From assembly GCA_036504995.1 (NCBI GenBank), contig DASXUG010000017.1, positions 248,001-312,000 on the forward strand: a stretch of DNA of 64,000 nt. Direction: 5' to 3'. The notes beneath the pieces were generated by a model that was not told where the DNA came from, ran no database searches, and saw only the letters and a program-made list of their open reading frames with translations. Each line of letters opens with the position of its first letter. Position 1 is the first letter of the stretch. The translations under genes were made by a program, and so were the position numbers. Positions 1 through 8,429 of the stretch are shown here, piece after piece. This DNA comes from DASXUG01 sp036504995. Lineage in GTDB: Bacteria > Pseudomonadota > Gammaproteobacteria > Burkholderiales > Methylophilaceae.

Positions 1-111
1 CTGTTACTAAGAAGTTTTCGTCGATTTTGCCTTCTCTTAATTTGTTAGCAAACTCGTACTAATGTCTTAGTGATGGGTAGTATTTAGAAAATATTATGTT
101 TCTGAAGATTA

Positions 112-1269
112 ATGCTTGAATATAAATTAAAAATAATTCGCCCAGTCCTTATTTCATCACTTATCTTAAGTGTGAGTTTCGTTGCGTTTTTTTATAGCAC
201 ATATCACTTTGTACAAATGACTAATATCTCAAATAGTATTGATGATATCAGGTATCAAATTATCAAGTTGCAAAATGTGGTCGTTAACACTCAAGCTGCT
301 CAACGAGGTTATTTGTTGACTAATAATATGGTCTTCGTTAACGATTTTGAGGCTGGGCGGCGGGAAATAGATCAATCAATCACTGCACTTGATCATATGC
401 TGGCAGATTCTAAAATCATGGTGGCGAGTTCGCTGCAAAAAGTTAAGCAGCTCATCGATCAAAACCTCAATAACTTGAATACGGCCATACAGATAGAGAT
501 GAACTCAGGGGCCTATTCCCCACATCTAAACTCTTCTAAGGTGAGTATAAATATAGCGGCGCTAATCTCTGCAGAACTTGCTCAGATTGATGATAGTTTA
601 AAGCAAAGAAAAATCACGATTCAAAAAAAGATTCATAACGCCATGAAAATAGCTGTGGGCGTTATAACTTTTTTAATTGTTAGTATCATCGGTGTACTTG
701 TCAGTGGTTATCGGCGTACTGTTGATTTATTTGAAATTGCTGTTAAGTCGCAGCAGGCCGCAGAGAGCTACAGCCATGACGCTTATCATGACTCTTTAAC
801 AGAGCTACCCAATCGCAGGTACTTTGATACTCACTTCAAAAGCGTTGTCTCCTTGGCACGCCGCAATAAACAGAGTGTCGCTTTGGTTTTTATAGACTTA
901 GATGGATTTAAACTGATTAATGATCAATACGGGCATGATGCAGGGGACGCCGCACTTCATTATTTTGCTAAACAATTAAAGCCCATTTTAAGAGAGTCCG
1001 ATTTTCTGGCAAGGTTGGGAGGCGATGAATTCGCTATCGTTATTCAGCAACAAGTTGATCGTAATGCGGTCGATATTTTAGCCAAGCGTATTATTGCTGG
1101 CTTGCAAAAGCCCTTTGACGCTGATGGGCATACCTGCCAGTTGGGAGCAAGTGTTGGTGTAAGTTTGTATCCTAAAGATGGCACTAATGTTGTAGAGCTT
1201 ATGACAGCAGCGGATAGCGCTATGTATCAAGCCAAGCGAACAGGCAAAAATAGAGTGGTTTTTGCTTAA
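112..1269 (+). CDS. Membrane diguanylate cyclase, CHASE3-GGDEF
   Basis: Predicted inner-membrane enzyme that makes cyclic di-GMP from two GTP. A membrane segment (about residues 10-30) is followed by an extracytoplasmic helical region with an AQRGYLLT stretch typical of CHASE3 sensors. A second membrane segment (about 178-200) leads to a C-terminal GGDEF domain. The GGDEF signature is at residues 303-307, with RESD five residues before it, the spacing of the product-inhibition I-site, so the enzyme should be active and feedback inhibited. There is no EAL domain. It ends 10 bp before the convergent GTPase gene. The signal sensed is unknown. The 111 bases before it hold nothing I recognise, and the ribosome binding site is weak. 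Confidence 0.9.
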   Translation: MLEYKLKIIRPVLISSLILSVSFVAFFYSTYHFVQMTNISNSIDDIRYQIIKLQNVVVNTQAAQRGYLLTNNMVFVNDFEAGRREIDQSITALDHMLADSKIMVASSLQKVKQLIDQNLNNLNTAIQIEMNSGAYSPHLNSSKVSINIAALISAELAQIDDSLKQRKITIQKKIHNAMKIAVGVITFLIVSIIGVLVSGYRRTVDLFEIAVKSQQAAESYSHDAYHDSLTELPNRRYFDTHFKSVVSLARRNKQSVALVFIDLDGFKLINDQYGHDAGDAALHYFAKQLKPILRESDFLARLGGDEFAIVIQQQVDRNAVDILAKRIIAGLQKPFDADGHTCQLGASVGVSLYPKDGTNVVELMTAADSAMYQAKRTGKNRVVFA

Positions 1270-1279
1270 ATGTACTGAC

Positions 1280-2212
1280 TTAGGACAGATTGTCGCCGTC
1301 TTGATTGTCTTCCTCAGGCTCTATAGTAGAGGCTTCTTGCTGGGTATTTGTTGGGCTGGTCGCAATCATCTCACTGCGACTCTGTGGTGTTTCTAAACTA
1401 ATACGTCCAATTGCGCCCGAGCGATAGTCCACTAAAAATGCCATCGCGGTTTTTTCCATATCCCATTCGCCACCTTTTAAACGATATGCGCGGCGCTTAG
1501 CAATCGCTTCTAATAAATCAACGCCATCCATTTCACTGACATCTGTTTTATAACGGGTGTTAAGTAATGCTGGATATCGTTTGATTAAGATATTAGCCAG
1601 AAAAATCGCGACATCTTCATCAATCACAGCGTTACGGCCAATGGCATGGCTGGCCGCGAGCATGTAGCCATCAGTTTCATAAGCGATTTTTGGCCACATC
1701 ATGCCAGGGGTATCGGTAATGCTCATCAGCGGACTTAACTCGAAACGCTGTTGCGATTTAGTCACCGCTGGTTCATCCCCGACTTTTGCAATACGGCGGT
1801 TGAGTAGGGCATTCATCAACGTGGATTTTCCTACGTTGGGAATACCCATAATCATCATGCGAAGCGGTTTGATCGGTGAATCACGGTGTGGTGCTAATGC
1901 TTTGCAGAGGTTAGGGATTTTATTCGCGTCGCCAGGCTTTTTGCATGAAAGGGCAACTGCTTTAACATTGGGTTGTTTGTTAAAGTAATTTAGCCATGCT
2001 TGCGTTGCGGCAGGGTCGGCTAAATCTGCCTTGTTTAAGATTTTTAGGTTAGGGCGTTGTCTAAACAGCCTTAACTCCTCAATCATCGGGTTATGGCTAG
2101 CTTCAGGAATACGCGCATCTAACACTTCGATGACCACATCGATATATTCCATAGTTTCCGCTGCTTTTTTGCGCGCAGAGGTCATGTGTCCTGGATACCA
2201 CTGAATAGCCAT
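1280..2212 (-). CDS. ylqF: Circularly permuted GTPase, YlqF/RbgA family (ribosome biogenesis)
   Basis: GTPase of the YlqF/RbgA family, which in Bacillus acts late in 50S subunit assembly. The G motifs are in permuted order, the family hallmark: NKAD (G4) at residues 60-63, GIPNVGKS (P-loop) at 123-130, DTPG (G3) at 167-170. The N-terminal IQWYPGHM stretch is also typical. Length (310 aa) is slightly above the usual 280-300 because of an acidic, low-complexity tail after about residue 275. It is transcribed alone and converges on the GGDEF gene. The role in ribosome assembly is inferred from the family. Confidence 0.92.
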   Translation of the reverse strand: MAIQWYPGHMTSARKKAAETMEYIDVVIEVLDARIPEASHNPMIEELRLFRQRPNLKILNKADLADPAATQAWLNYFNKQPNVKAVALSCKKPGDANKIPNLCKALAPHRDSPIKPLRMMIMGIPNVGKSTLMNALLNRRIAKVGDEPAVTKSQQRFELSPLMSITDTPGMMWPKIAYETDGYMLAASHAIGRNAVIDEDVAIFLANILIKRYPALLNTRYKTDVSEMDGVDLLEAIAKRRAYRLKGGEWDMEKTAMAFLVDYRSGAIGRISLETPQSRSEMIATSPTNTQQEASTIEPEEDNQDGDNLS

Positions 2213-2343
2213 GTAGGTTCTAACGTTAAATCAATCGCTTATTTTAACATTGCTTAGTCTTTTTCGTCTGTAAGTAATAGCGGCGTTGCGCTTTTTAAGT
2301 CGGATCAACACAGAATATGGCTCATATAGGTTAAAATCTAGCC

Positions 2344-3171
2344 ATGAGTATCATTCCAGAAATAAAACCCAATCAATCAATCGAGTTGCTCAAAGAGCTA
2401 CATATTCTCACACGGGAAGGCAAGCTCAATCAGGATACCCGTCGTAAGCTCAAGCAGGTTTATCACTTATATCAATTTATAGAACCGTTGCTAGAAGAAT
2501 TGATGCAAGGCGGTAATCAGCCAGTTTTGGTTGATCATGGGGCAGGTAAGTCATACTTAGGCTTTATTTTGTATGATTTGTTTATGAAGCAACAAGTGGG
2601 CGGAAAAGTCATCGGCATTGAAACCCGTGCGGATTTGGTGCAAAAGTCTCAGTTATTGGCGCAAAAACTTGGTTTTGAGCGCATGCAGTTTGAGCATTTA
2701 AGTGTTGAGCAAGCAACGAAGTCTACAGCGCTTCCAGAGCAGGTGGAAATTGTCACTGCACTACATGCCTGCAATACCGCTACAGATGATGCCATACAGT
2801 TCGGTTTAGAGAAAAAGGCGCAGTTTATGGTGCTGGTGCCATGCTGTCAGGCCGAAGTAGCTGAAGTGATGCGCAAAAATAAGAGTGCCTCGTTTTCCAA
2901 AACACCACTATCTGAAATTTGGCGCCATCCCATCCATACACGCGAGTTTGGCAGTCATCTCACCAATGTGTTGCGATGCTTACAACTTGAAGCACATGGC
3001 TATCAGGTCACTGTGACAGAGTTGGTGGGCTGGGAGCACTCAATGAAAAATGAGTTGATTATTGCAAAATACAAGAACACCCCTAAGCGCGAGGCAAAAA
3101 ACAGATTAATCAATATTTTACAAGAGCTTAACTTGCAAGAGTTGAGTGTAAGGTTTAATGTTGAGACCTAA
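2344..3171 (+). CDS. SAM-dependent methyltransferase-like protein (Methyltransf_32 type)
   Basis: Putative class I methyltransferase of about 275 aa. The SAM-binding glycine motif is at residues 63-73 (VDHGAGKSYLG). Further on come TALHACNT (about 138-145) and VPCCQ (165-169), a pattern I associate with the Methyltransf_32 family of uncharacterised or RNA-associated methyltransferases. The substrate is unknown. The ATG lies a little more than 130 bp from the start of the divergent ylqF. It appears monocistronic; a 107-bp gap separates it from the next small gene. Confidence is high for the fold and low for the function. Confidence 0.75.
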   Translation: MSIIPEIKPNQSIELLKELHILTREGKLNQDTRRKLKQVYHLYQFIEPLLEELMQGGNQPVLVDHGAGKSYLGFILYDLFMKQQVGGKVIGIETRADLVQKSQLLAQKLGFERMQFEHLSVEQATKSTALPEQVEIVTALHACNTATDDAIQFGLEKKAQFMVLVPCCQAEVAEVMRKNKSASFSKTPLSEIWRHPIHTREFGSHLTNVLRCLQLEAHGYQVTVTELVGWEHSMKNELIIAKYKNTPKREAKNRLINILQELNLQELSVRFNVET

Positions 3172-3278
3172 CTAAAAGAAAAATTAGATTAATTTGTCTT
3201 AAATACTAAATATTTTGGTTAAAAAGCCGTAATAAATATTGAGGATAATCTCAGTTGTTTATTTAGGGGAATAAGACC

Positions 3279-3479
3279 ATGAAGTTTTTTAATAGTGTTA
3301 ACTTTGATCTTTTTAACAAACCTCAATTGGTCTCCGCAAAAAAAGAGATTGCAAACGCGACTGAGGAGTCTCTTATTGATGCTTATGGGGTAGGTGCTGC
3401 TATGCCAGCAGATATTGTTGGTTTTGTCTTTGCACCAGATCATCATATTGAGGGCTTATACGAGTCAACATCGGTTTAA
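3279..3479 (+). CDS. Small hypothetical protein, 66 aa
   Basis: Not recognised. The ATG is preceded by AGGGGAATAAGACC, a good ribosome binding site at the right distance, which is the main reason to call it. The product is soluble and slightly acidic, begins MKFFNSVNFDLFNKP, and has no signal peptide, membrane segment or cysteine. An AT-rich stretch between it and the upstream methyltransferase gene could hold its own promoter. The opposite-strand reading frame over the same bases has no comparable start signal. Confidence 0.55.
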   Translation: MKFFNSVNFDLFNKPQLVSAKKEIANATEESLIDAYGVGAAMPADIVGFVFAPDHHIEGLYESTSV

Positions 3480-3780
3480 TTTCTTCGGTTTATTTTAACT
3501 TAAGGTGCAATCAAGTACATTGAACGTTATGTACTTCTCCTGATAGGGTGTCAAAGCCTTCACCAATATAGCTTTTACGCTGACTCCTCAGCACTAGCTA
3601 TTCAGATATATCTTTTCATTGAATACGTGTGAGCCATTTTTATAAGCTCAATTGGTGCATTAGGCTAAATAGCTGGGTTGTGTTTAATTTAGGTCAACCT
3701 AAAAGCTTTAGCTTCGTTGTACAGTTGAACACGTAGTATTTGAAAAAGTGTTTAGTTTAAATTTAATTTAGAGGGTTGAA
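3480..3780. other. Gene-free stretch with two inverted repeats
   Basis: About 300 bases without a convincing gene. It contains an 8-bp perfect inverted repeat (AAGTACAT at 3513-3520, ATGTACTT at 3529-3536) with no T-run after it, and an operator-like repeat TTTAGGT-CA-ACCTAAA at 3688-3703, about 80 bp before the His-rich protein gene. Either could be a regulator site; neither matches a motif I can name. Confidence 0.4.
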
Positions 3781-4011
3781 ATGCATAAATTATTATCAGT
3801 TTTATTCGTAGCGGTATTTTCAGCAGTATCTTTTTCAGTTTTAGCTGCCACTGACACCATGTCAGCAGCTGCCTCTGCGGAATCTCCATCCAAAACTGCA
3901 GCGCATAAACATAGCTGTCATCGTCATTGCTGCTGCCATCACCATCATGCTAAGCAAAAAGTGAAAAAAGATGATGCAAAAACTGAAGTAGCGCCAGCTG
4001 AAACTAAATAG
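3781..4011 (+). CDS. Small exported His/Cys-rich protein, probable metal binder
   Basis: 76-aa protein with a Sec signal peptide (hydrophobic residues about 5-22, cleavage likely after VLAA near residue 23). The mature part carries a dense metal-ligand cluster at about residues 41-56, HKHSCHRHCCCHHHH, followed by a Lys/Asp/Ala-rich tail. Such clusters usually bind Ni, Cu, Zn or Co, so a periplasmic metal buffer is plausible but unproven. The start follows GAGGGTTGAA, a strong ribosome binding site. A rho-independent terminator follows directly, so it is a single-gene unit. Confidence 0.75.
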   Translation: MHKLLSVLFVAVFSAVSFSVLAATDTMSAAASAESPSKTAAHKHSCHRHCCCHHHHAKQKVKKDDAKTEVAPAETK

Positions 4012-4029
4012 TATTTGATGACTCTGACA

Positions 4030-4058
4030 AAAGCGCCCCAATGTGGGCGTTTTTTGTT
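4030..4058 (+). terminator. Rho-independent terminator after the His-rich gene
   Basis: GCGCCC at 4033-4038 pairs with GGGCGT at 4045-4050 across a six-base loop and is followed by a run of six T. Confidence 0.85.
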
Positions 4059-4112
4059 TAGCTAAGTAAGTTGTTGATTTGCGTAATATTAATTTCCATA
4101 AAATAGCGACTG

Positions 4113-4367
4113 TTGATGAAAAACTCCACCCCTGTACTTTTTAACTTTGTTGTGATCTCGATAGCAGTGTTTTTACTATCGGCCTGTCATCATTATCATG
4201 CCTTGGATTCTGCCAAGAAAGCTAAAATGGTGAGTGAGTTAATTACTAGCTCAGACGAGTGTGCGGTTTATAAAAAACAGTTGACCTCATCGACTATGGA
4301 CGATGATTCAATCGATGATGTTTATCAAAAGGCGATGAGTGCTGGCTGCGTCAAGAAAGATATTTAA
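4113..4367 (+). CDS. Small putative lipoprotein
   Basis: 84-aa protein with a lipoprotein signal: a hydrophobic stretch from about residue 9 and a lipobox LLSAC, so Cys25 would be lipidated. The mature part begins CHHYHALDS and has two more cysteines (SSDECAVY and SAGCVKKD) that could form a disulfide. No family recognised. It lies 100 bp after the terminator of the His-rich gene. The closeness of two small envelope proteins with His clusters may be chance. Confidence 0.6.
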   Translation: MMKNSTPVLFNFVVISIAVFLLSACHHYHALDSAKKAKMVSELITSSDECAVYKKQLTSSTMDDDSIDDVYQKAMSAGCVKKDI

Positions 4368-4436
4368 TGTTTTTATTATCATAGACGATCATGATGGCAG
4401 CCGCGGCAGTGGGTTATCTGGCACAGCCATAGTGCT

Positions 4437-4889
4437 TTAACTGCGTCTAGACGGCGGCCAGTATTTTTGCATCTCTATAAATAAAAATGAGGCAGACCAC
4501 GTTACTAATACTAGCCCTGTTAGAGCTTCCACACCAGTCAAATACCTTGAATAACCCTCTGCTACAAGGTCACCATAACCTACTGTGGTAAATGTGATAA
4601 ACGACAAATAGACGCAATCTAAAAATAACGAGACATCCCCAGTGCGTGCCCCCACAAGGGTGCCCATCCCCTTAATTTGCAATGTACCGTAGTAGCCAAC
4701 CGCAAATATCCATATTTCGATAACATGGCACACAAAAATAACACAAACCCCTAAAAGCACTCGGTAGCGTGGCGTAACTACTTTTAGTGTAGGCAAAAAC
4801 TTGGCTAAGTGATATAGCGCTTCGTAATGCAAAAGAATGGTGATGGTGACCAGCATAGCATTCAAAACAAAAACCAATGTGAACTGCAT
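4437..4889 (-). CDS. Small potassium-channel-like membrane protein (Ion_trans_2)
   Basis: 150-aa membrane protein with a K+ selectivity filter, TVGYGD, at about residues 101-106 in a pore loop (SFITFTTVGYGDLV). Predicted membrane segments are at about 3-20, 44-66 and after the pore at about 118-142. This is the pore module of two-TM K+ channels plus an extra N-terminal helix. There is no RCK/TrkA-N regulatory domain, so gating is not evident. It is followed by little intergenic sequence and lies next to ydcH on the same strand. Confidence 0.8.
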   Translation of the reverse strand: MQFTLVFVLNAMLVTITILLHYEALYHLAKFLPTLKVVTPRYRVLLGVCVIFVCHVIEIWIFAVGYYGTLQIKGMGTLVGARTGDVSLFLDCVYLSFITFTTVGYGDLVAEGYSRYLTGVEALTGLVLVTWSASFLFIEMQKYWPPSRRS

Positions 4890-4940
4890 TATCTGTTCAT
4901 CGTGTAGTGTTTGGGAGAGGGCGCAAAGTTAAGGCGAGCT

Positions 4941-5159
4941 TTACGATTTATGGGCTTTAACGAGTATGCGATAAAGTTCATCTTTTAACTGTAGCTTTTC
5001 TTTTTTAAGGACTTCAGTTGCTTCGTTGGTGCTAATTTCAATGTTTGCCTCAATGTTTTTGATTTTTTGGTCAATGTCATTGTGCTTGTCAAACAAGTGA
5101 ACAAAGTGCAAATCACTTTGTTTAAGCTGAGAAATTAAATCGCGATACTCTGGAAACAT
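4941..5159 (-). CDS. YdcH family protein (DUF465)
   Basis: 72-aa protein starting MFPEYRDLISQLK and ending with a KLQLKDELYRIL-type helix, both characteristic of the YdcH/DUF465 family. It is predicted to form two helices, probably a short coiled coil. The molecular role is unknown. Confidence 0.82.
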   Translation of the reverse strand: MFPEYRDLISQLKQSDLHFVHLFDKHNDIDQKIKNIEANIEISTNEATEVLKKEKLQLKDELYRILVKAHKS

Positions 5160-5231
5160 ATTAACCCCATGAAATTGTGAATGAATGCTTTATTCTACGC
5201 GTCTATTTTTTAAACATCTTCAAAACATGAG

Positions 5232-5486
5232 GTGTTGTTGATTCATATCAAGTTAAGTGTATTATTAGGTATGACTTATCCATTTCTTATTATCTATTTT
5301 GTTTCATTAGGCATCTGCTCGTTTTCGACTATATATAAAACCACGTGTTTTTATAATATGAAATGTAAGCAGATTATGAGCAATATGTTTTGGTCACTTA
5401 TCCCTGTGATGAACACGTTTAAGTCTATTTTGTGGATTGCCTCTTTGATAGTTGATTTGGTGAAGAGGCATCCGCAAAGGCGCTAG
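5232..5486 (+). CDS. Small hypothetical membrane protein
   Basis: Up to 84 aa from a GTG at 5232. An ATG at 5271 would give a 71-aa form. Two hydrophobic segments (about residues 12-33 and 50-66) and a basic C-terminus (LVKRHPQRR) suggest a small inner-membrane protein. No family recognised and no good ribosome binding site at either start, so it may not be a real gene. Confidence 0.35.
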   Translation: MLLIHIKLSVLLGMTYPFLIIYFVSLGICSFSTIYKTTCFYNMKCKQIMSNMFWSLIPVMNTFKSILWIASLIVDLVKRHPQRR

Positions 5487-5496
5487 GTGAGGCTGT

Positions 5497-6831
5497 TTAC
5501 CATTCAGGTTCATTTGATTTAGGCAACTCTATTCCGAGTTGTATATTGATGTTGCTTAAAATATCGGGGGCAGTAAGTACTTTAAAAAATGCGCCATCAT
5601 TATCTGCGCGCTCTTCTAGTACCTGACACTTTTCGTAGATTTCACCGCGTAATTTTTGCATAGACCAAGGCACAAAAACCTCAGTTTCAATCAAATCCTG
5701 TTGAAAGAAATCAACAATCTTTTGATGCATTGTGGCTACATCAGCAGGGTTGCGTGCGCTCATCACGATGCAGTCAGGGTATTTTGTGCGTAAAAACGCC
5801 TCATGCTCTGCTTGCGCATCAGCATCGCCTACGTGGTCTATTTTATTAAACACCCGAATGCGTGGTACAACATCCGCGCCAATTTCTTCCAGCACTTCAT
5901 CGGTTACTTCAAGTTGACGTACAAAGCCTGGATCACTGGCATCAATCACATGCAGCAATAGCGATGCATCGAGTGCTTCATCTAGCGTTGATTTAAACGA
6001 GGCGACTAAGCCATGTGGCAAGTTTTTAATAAAACCAACAGTATCGCTTACCAGTACGCGCGGTACGCTTTCTGGGTAAAGGGCGCGTACGGTGGTATCA
6101 AGGGTGGCAAATAGTTTATTGGCGACTAACACTTCGCTACCAGTCAGGGCGCGCATCAAGGTGGATTTTCCAGCATTGGTGTAGCCGACAAGCGCAACCG
6201 CTGCTAGGCTTTTACGCTCATGTCGTCGTGCACTCTGCGTTTTTCGCTCAGCATTCATGGCGACAATTTCAAGTTGCAATTCGGCAATACGATCACGAAT
6301 TTTTCTACGGTCTAATTCTGTTTGTGATTCCCCAGCGCCACGGCCACCCTCACCACTACGTTGCCGGCCTTGCGAGCCAGCCAGTTTGGCGGCCTCTCTA
6401 AGGCGCGGTGCCATATAGCCTAGACGGGCAATCTCAACTTGTGCACGTGCAGCGCGTGAGCGCGCATTACGGTGAAAAATTTCCAAAATCACCATGGTGC
6501 GATCCATCACTTCGCAGCCCGTCTCAATTTCCAGATTGCGTGCTTGTGAGGGGGATATTTCATGATCGACTAGCAGAACCTCGACTTCCGCAGCCTCTGC
6601 ATCGTTAGCAATATAATCATTGATCTCTTGTCGCTTGCCGACGCCAAGGTAAGCGCGCATATCAAAGCCATGACGTTTTTGCAAAAAGGTTTTGACGACA
6701 ATATAACCTAGCGTTTTTGCAAGCTCTCGTAACTCAGCAAGTGAGGCATCAAATTCTAGATCGGTAACATTGGGTAATTGCACTGCGGCTACAATGGCGT
6801 GCTTGGGTTTTTCATTGACTTCTATTTGCAT
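5497..6831 (-). CDS. hflX: GTPase HflX
   Basis: GTPase that binds the 50S subunit and helps rescue or split stalled ribosomes, especially after heat stress. The N-terminal HflX domain covers about residues 1-200 with a glycine/arginine-rich linker near 154-170. The G domain has GYTNAGKS (216-223), DTVG (263-266) and NKID (329-332). Length (444 aa) is normal for proteobacteria. It is not next to hfq here, unlike in many relatives, and is separate from the hflKC genes. Confidence 0.95.
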   Translation of the reverse strand: MQIEVNEKPKHAIVAAVQLPNVTDLEFDASLAELRELAKTLGYIVVKTFLQKRHGFDMRAYLGVGKRQEINDYIANDAEAAEVEVLLVDHEISPSQARNLEIETGCEVMDRTMVILEIFHRNARSRAARAQVEIARLGYMAPRLREAAKLAGSQGRQRSGEGGRGAGESQTELDRRKIRDRIAELQLEIVAMNAERKTQSARRHERKSLAAVALVGYTNAGKSTLMRALTGSEVLVANKLFATLDTTVRALYPESVPRVLVSDTVGFIKNLPHGLVASFKSTLDEALDASLLLHVIDASDPGFVRQLEVTDEVLEEIGADVVPRIRVFNKIDHVGDADAQAEHEAFLRTKYPDCIVMSARNPADVATMHQKIVDFFQQDLIETEVFVPWSMQKLRGEIYEKCQVLEERADNDGAFFKVLTAPDILSNINIQLGIELPKSNEPEW

Positions 6832-6974
6832 CAGGGTGTTACATCTTTATGTTTAACAAAGTCAGATAGTACCTGAAAACCAATGATGCTAGATTAACAA
6901 TGCTAGATTTAAAAAGTATTGAATGGGTGGGGATGGTGTTAAAATCGCCGCCTATTTCAATGGAGGAGTATTAA

Positions 6975-7304
6975 ATGTATAACTTAAAAATTAATAGAAC
7001 CCGCAGATTAAGAAAAAAGCTGAAAATTGCTGAGTTCCAGGAAATGGGATTTGAGTACAAGGCTACATTAGTCAAAGCGATGGATGATGAAGCACAAAGC
7101 AAAATGATTGAGGACTTAGTCACAGAGGTGATTGAGCCCAGAGGTTTGGCGCTTGGTGGTTGGGTTCACAGCGGTTTCGTCTCAAAAAATGGTTTAGGTT
7201 CAGCGACTGAAGAAGATAGGGCTGCCGTTAATCAGTGGCTTGCTAACAGAGCCGAGTTAAAAGGTATTGAAGTTAGTGCTTTGATGGATGCTTGGTATTT
7301 TTAG
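6975..7304 (+). CDS. yggL: YggL family 50S-associated protein (DUF469)
   Basis: 109-aa protein with the family's basic start (RTRRLRKKLKIAEFQEMGF) and the central GGWVHSGFVS segment. E. coli YggL associates with the 50S subunit, so a ribosome-linked role is inferred. The ATG follows GGAGGAGTATTAA, a very strong ribosome binding site. Confidence 0.85.
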   Translation: MYNLKINRTRRLRKKLKIAEFQEMGFEYKATLVKAMDDEAQSKMIEDLVTEVIEPRGLALGGWVHSGFVSKNGLGSATEEDRAAVNQWLANRAELKGIEVSALMDAWYF

Positions 7305-7351
7305 TTAGAAGTCATTACACTTAAAGATTATTGCAATATTTAAAGTGAGCC

Positions 7352-8014
7352 ATGTTTAAAAAATTACCAAAATGGGTAGAGATTGGTGGTTTTTGCCTAA
7401 CCGCGATTGCGGGATCAGTGAATGCTATAGGTTTGTTGGGATTTAAGCACCAAGCGGTGTCGCATTTAACGGGCATTTCTACCTTGCTTGGTCTTTCATT
7501 AGTGAATCTGGATGTGCTTGAAAGTATGCATTTATTCTTGATTCTAGTGTCATTTACATTGGGTGCTGCGTTGAGCGGTGTCATCATCAATAATGCGTTG
7601 TTAAATTTAGGACATAACTATAGCCTTGCTCTGTTGCTTGAAGGAGTGTTGTTATTTTTCACTATTATATTATTGGAGAATAATTCAAATACGGGGCACT
7701 TTCTAGCTTCCGCTGCCTGTGGCTTACAAAATGGTATGGTGAGTACCTATAGTGGAGCTACGATCAGAACTACACATGTTTCGGGTATCTTTACAGACTT
7801 AGGCACCATGCTTGGGGCAAGGTTGCGCGGACACCCTTTGGATTACAGAAGGGCAATGCTTTATTTGATCTTAATTTTGGGGTTTATCGTAGGAGGCTCA
7901 GTCGGCGCATATGGCTATCTGCACTGGGGGATTTTATCTTTGATTATTCCTGGCGTTGCGGCGTTGTCATTAGCCGTAATCAATTCTGTCATTATTTATC
8001 GTAAAGTAAATTGA
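7352..8014 (+). CDS. DUF1275 (YoaK-type) membrane protein
   Basis: 220-aa protein with about six hydrophobic segments and features of the DUF1275/YoaK family: an early AGSVNAIGLLGF stretch, then HLTGISTLLG, and a central LQNGMVSTYSGATIRTTHVS segment. The family's transport or signalling role is unknown. It is followed after one base by the YkgJ-like gene, so the two are probably cotranscribed. Confidence 0.85.
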   Translation: MFKKLPKWVEIGGFCLTAIAGSVNAIGLLGFKHQAVSHLTGISTLLGLSLVNLDVLESMHLFLILVSFTLGAALSGVIINNALLNLGHNYSLALLLEGVLLFFTIILLENNSNTGHFLASAACGLQNGMVSTYSGATIRTTHVSGIFTDLGTMLGARLRGHPLDYRRAMLYLILILGFIVGGSVGAYGYLHWGILSLIIPGVAALSLAVINSVIIYRKVN

Positions 8015-8015
8015 A

Positions 8016-8351
8016 ATGATTGCTGGTGATAATTCGACTGAAAAAGCACGCTGGGATTGTCAAACCTGCGGTGCGTGCTGTGCAGCTTTTCGGGTTTCGT
8101 TCTACTGGGCAGAGACCGATGCCCATCCGGAAGGCCACGTGCCGCAAGCCATGACTGCAAGCATTAGCCCATACCATGTGGCAATGCTCGGAACAGAGCT
8201 TAAGCCAGTACGCTGCATTGCCCTGTGTGGAGAGGTTGGTCGGTCAGTAAGCTGTTCAATTTACGATAAGCGATCTAGCACTTGTCGCGAGTTTGAGTCG
8301 GGGAGTGAGGATTGTATTCGGGCTAGGAAAATTAACGGGCTGGCTCTCTAG
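8016..8351 (+). CDS. YkgJ family zinc/iron-chelating Cys-cluster protein
   Basis: 111-aa cytoplasmic protein with the family's Cys pattern: CQTCGACC near residue 14, then CSIY, CREF and a final Cys in SEDC. These conserved cysteines probably chelate Zn or an Fe-S cluster. The function is unknown. It starts one base after the stop of the upstream membrane-protein gene. Confidence 0.82.
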   Translation: MIAGDNSTEKARWDCQTCGACCAAFRVSFYWAETDAHPEGHVPQAMTASISPYHVAMLGTELKPVRCIALCGEVGRSVSCSIYDKRSSTCREFESGSEDCIRARKINGLAL

Positions 8352-8429
8352 TTTAACTACGCTTTCTGTGGGCGTATTCGCGCCTCCCTGCATCGCTAAA
8401 GTAAAGGCATAATCGGCGCTCAATGATAC

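Noticed and set aside
3219..3446. Minus-strand 75-codon frame over the 66-aa gene
   Set aside because: No start signal; the plus-strand frame has a clear ribosome binding site.
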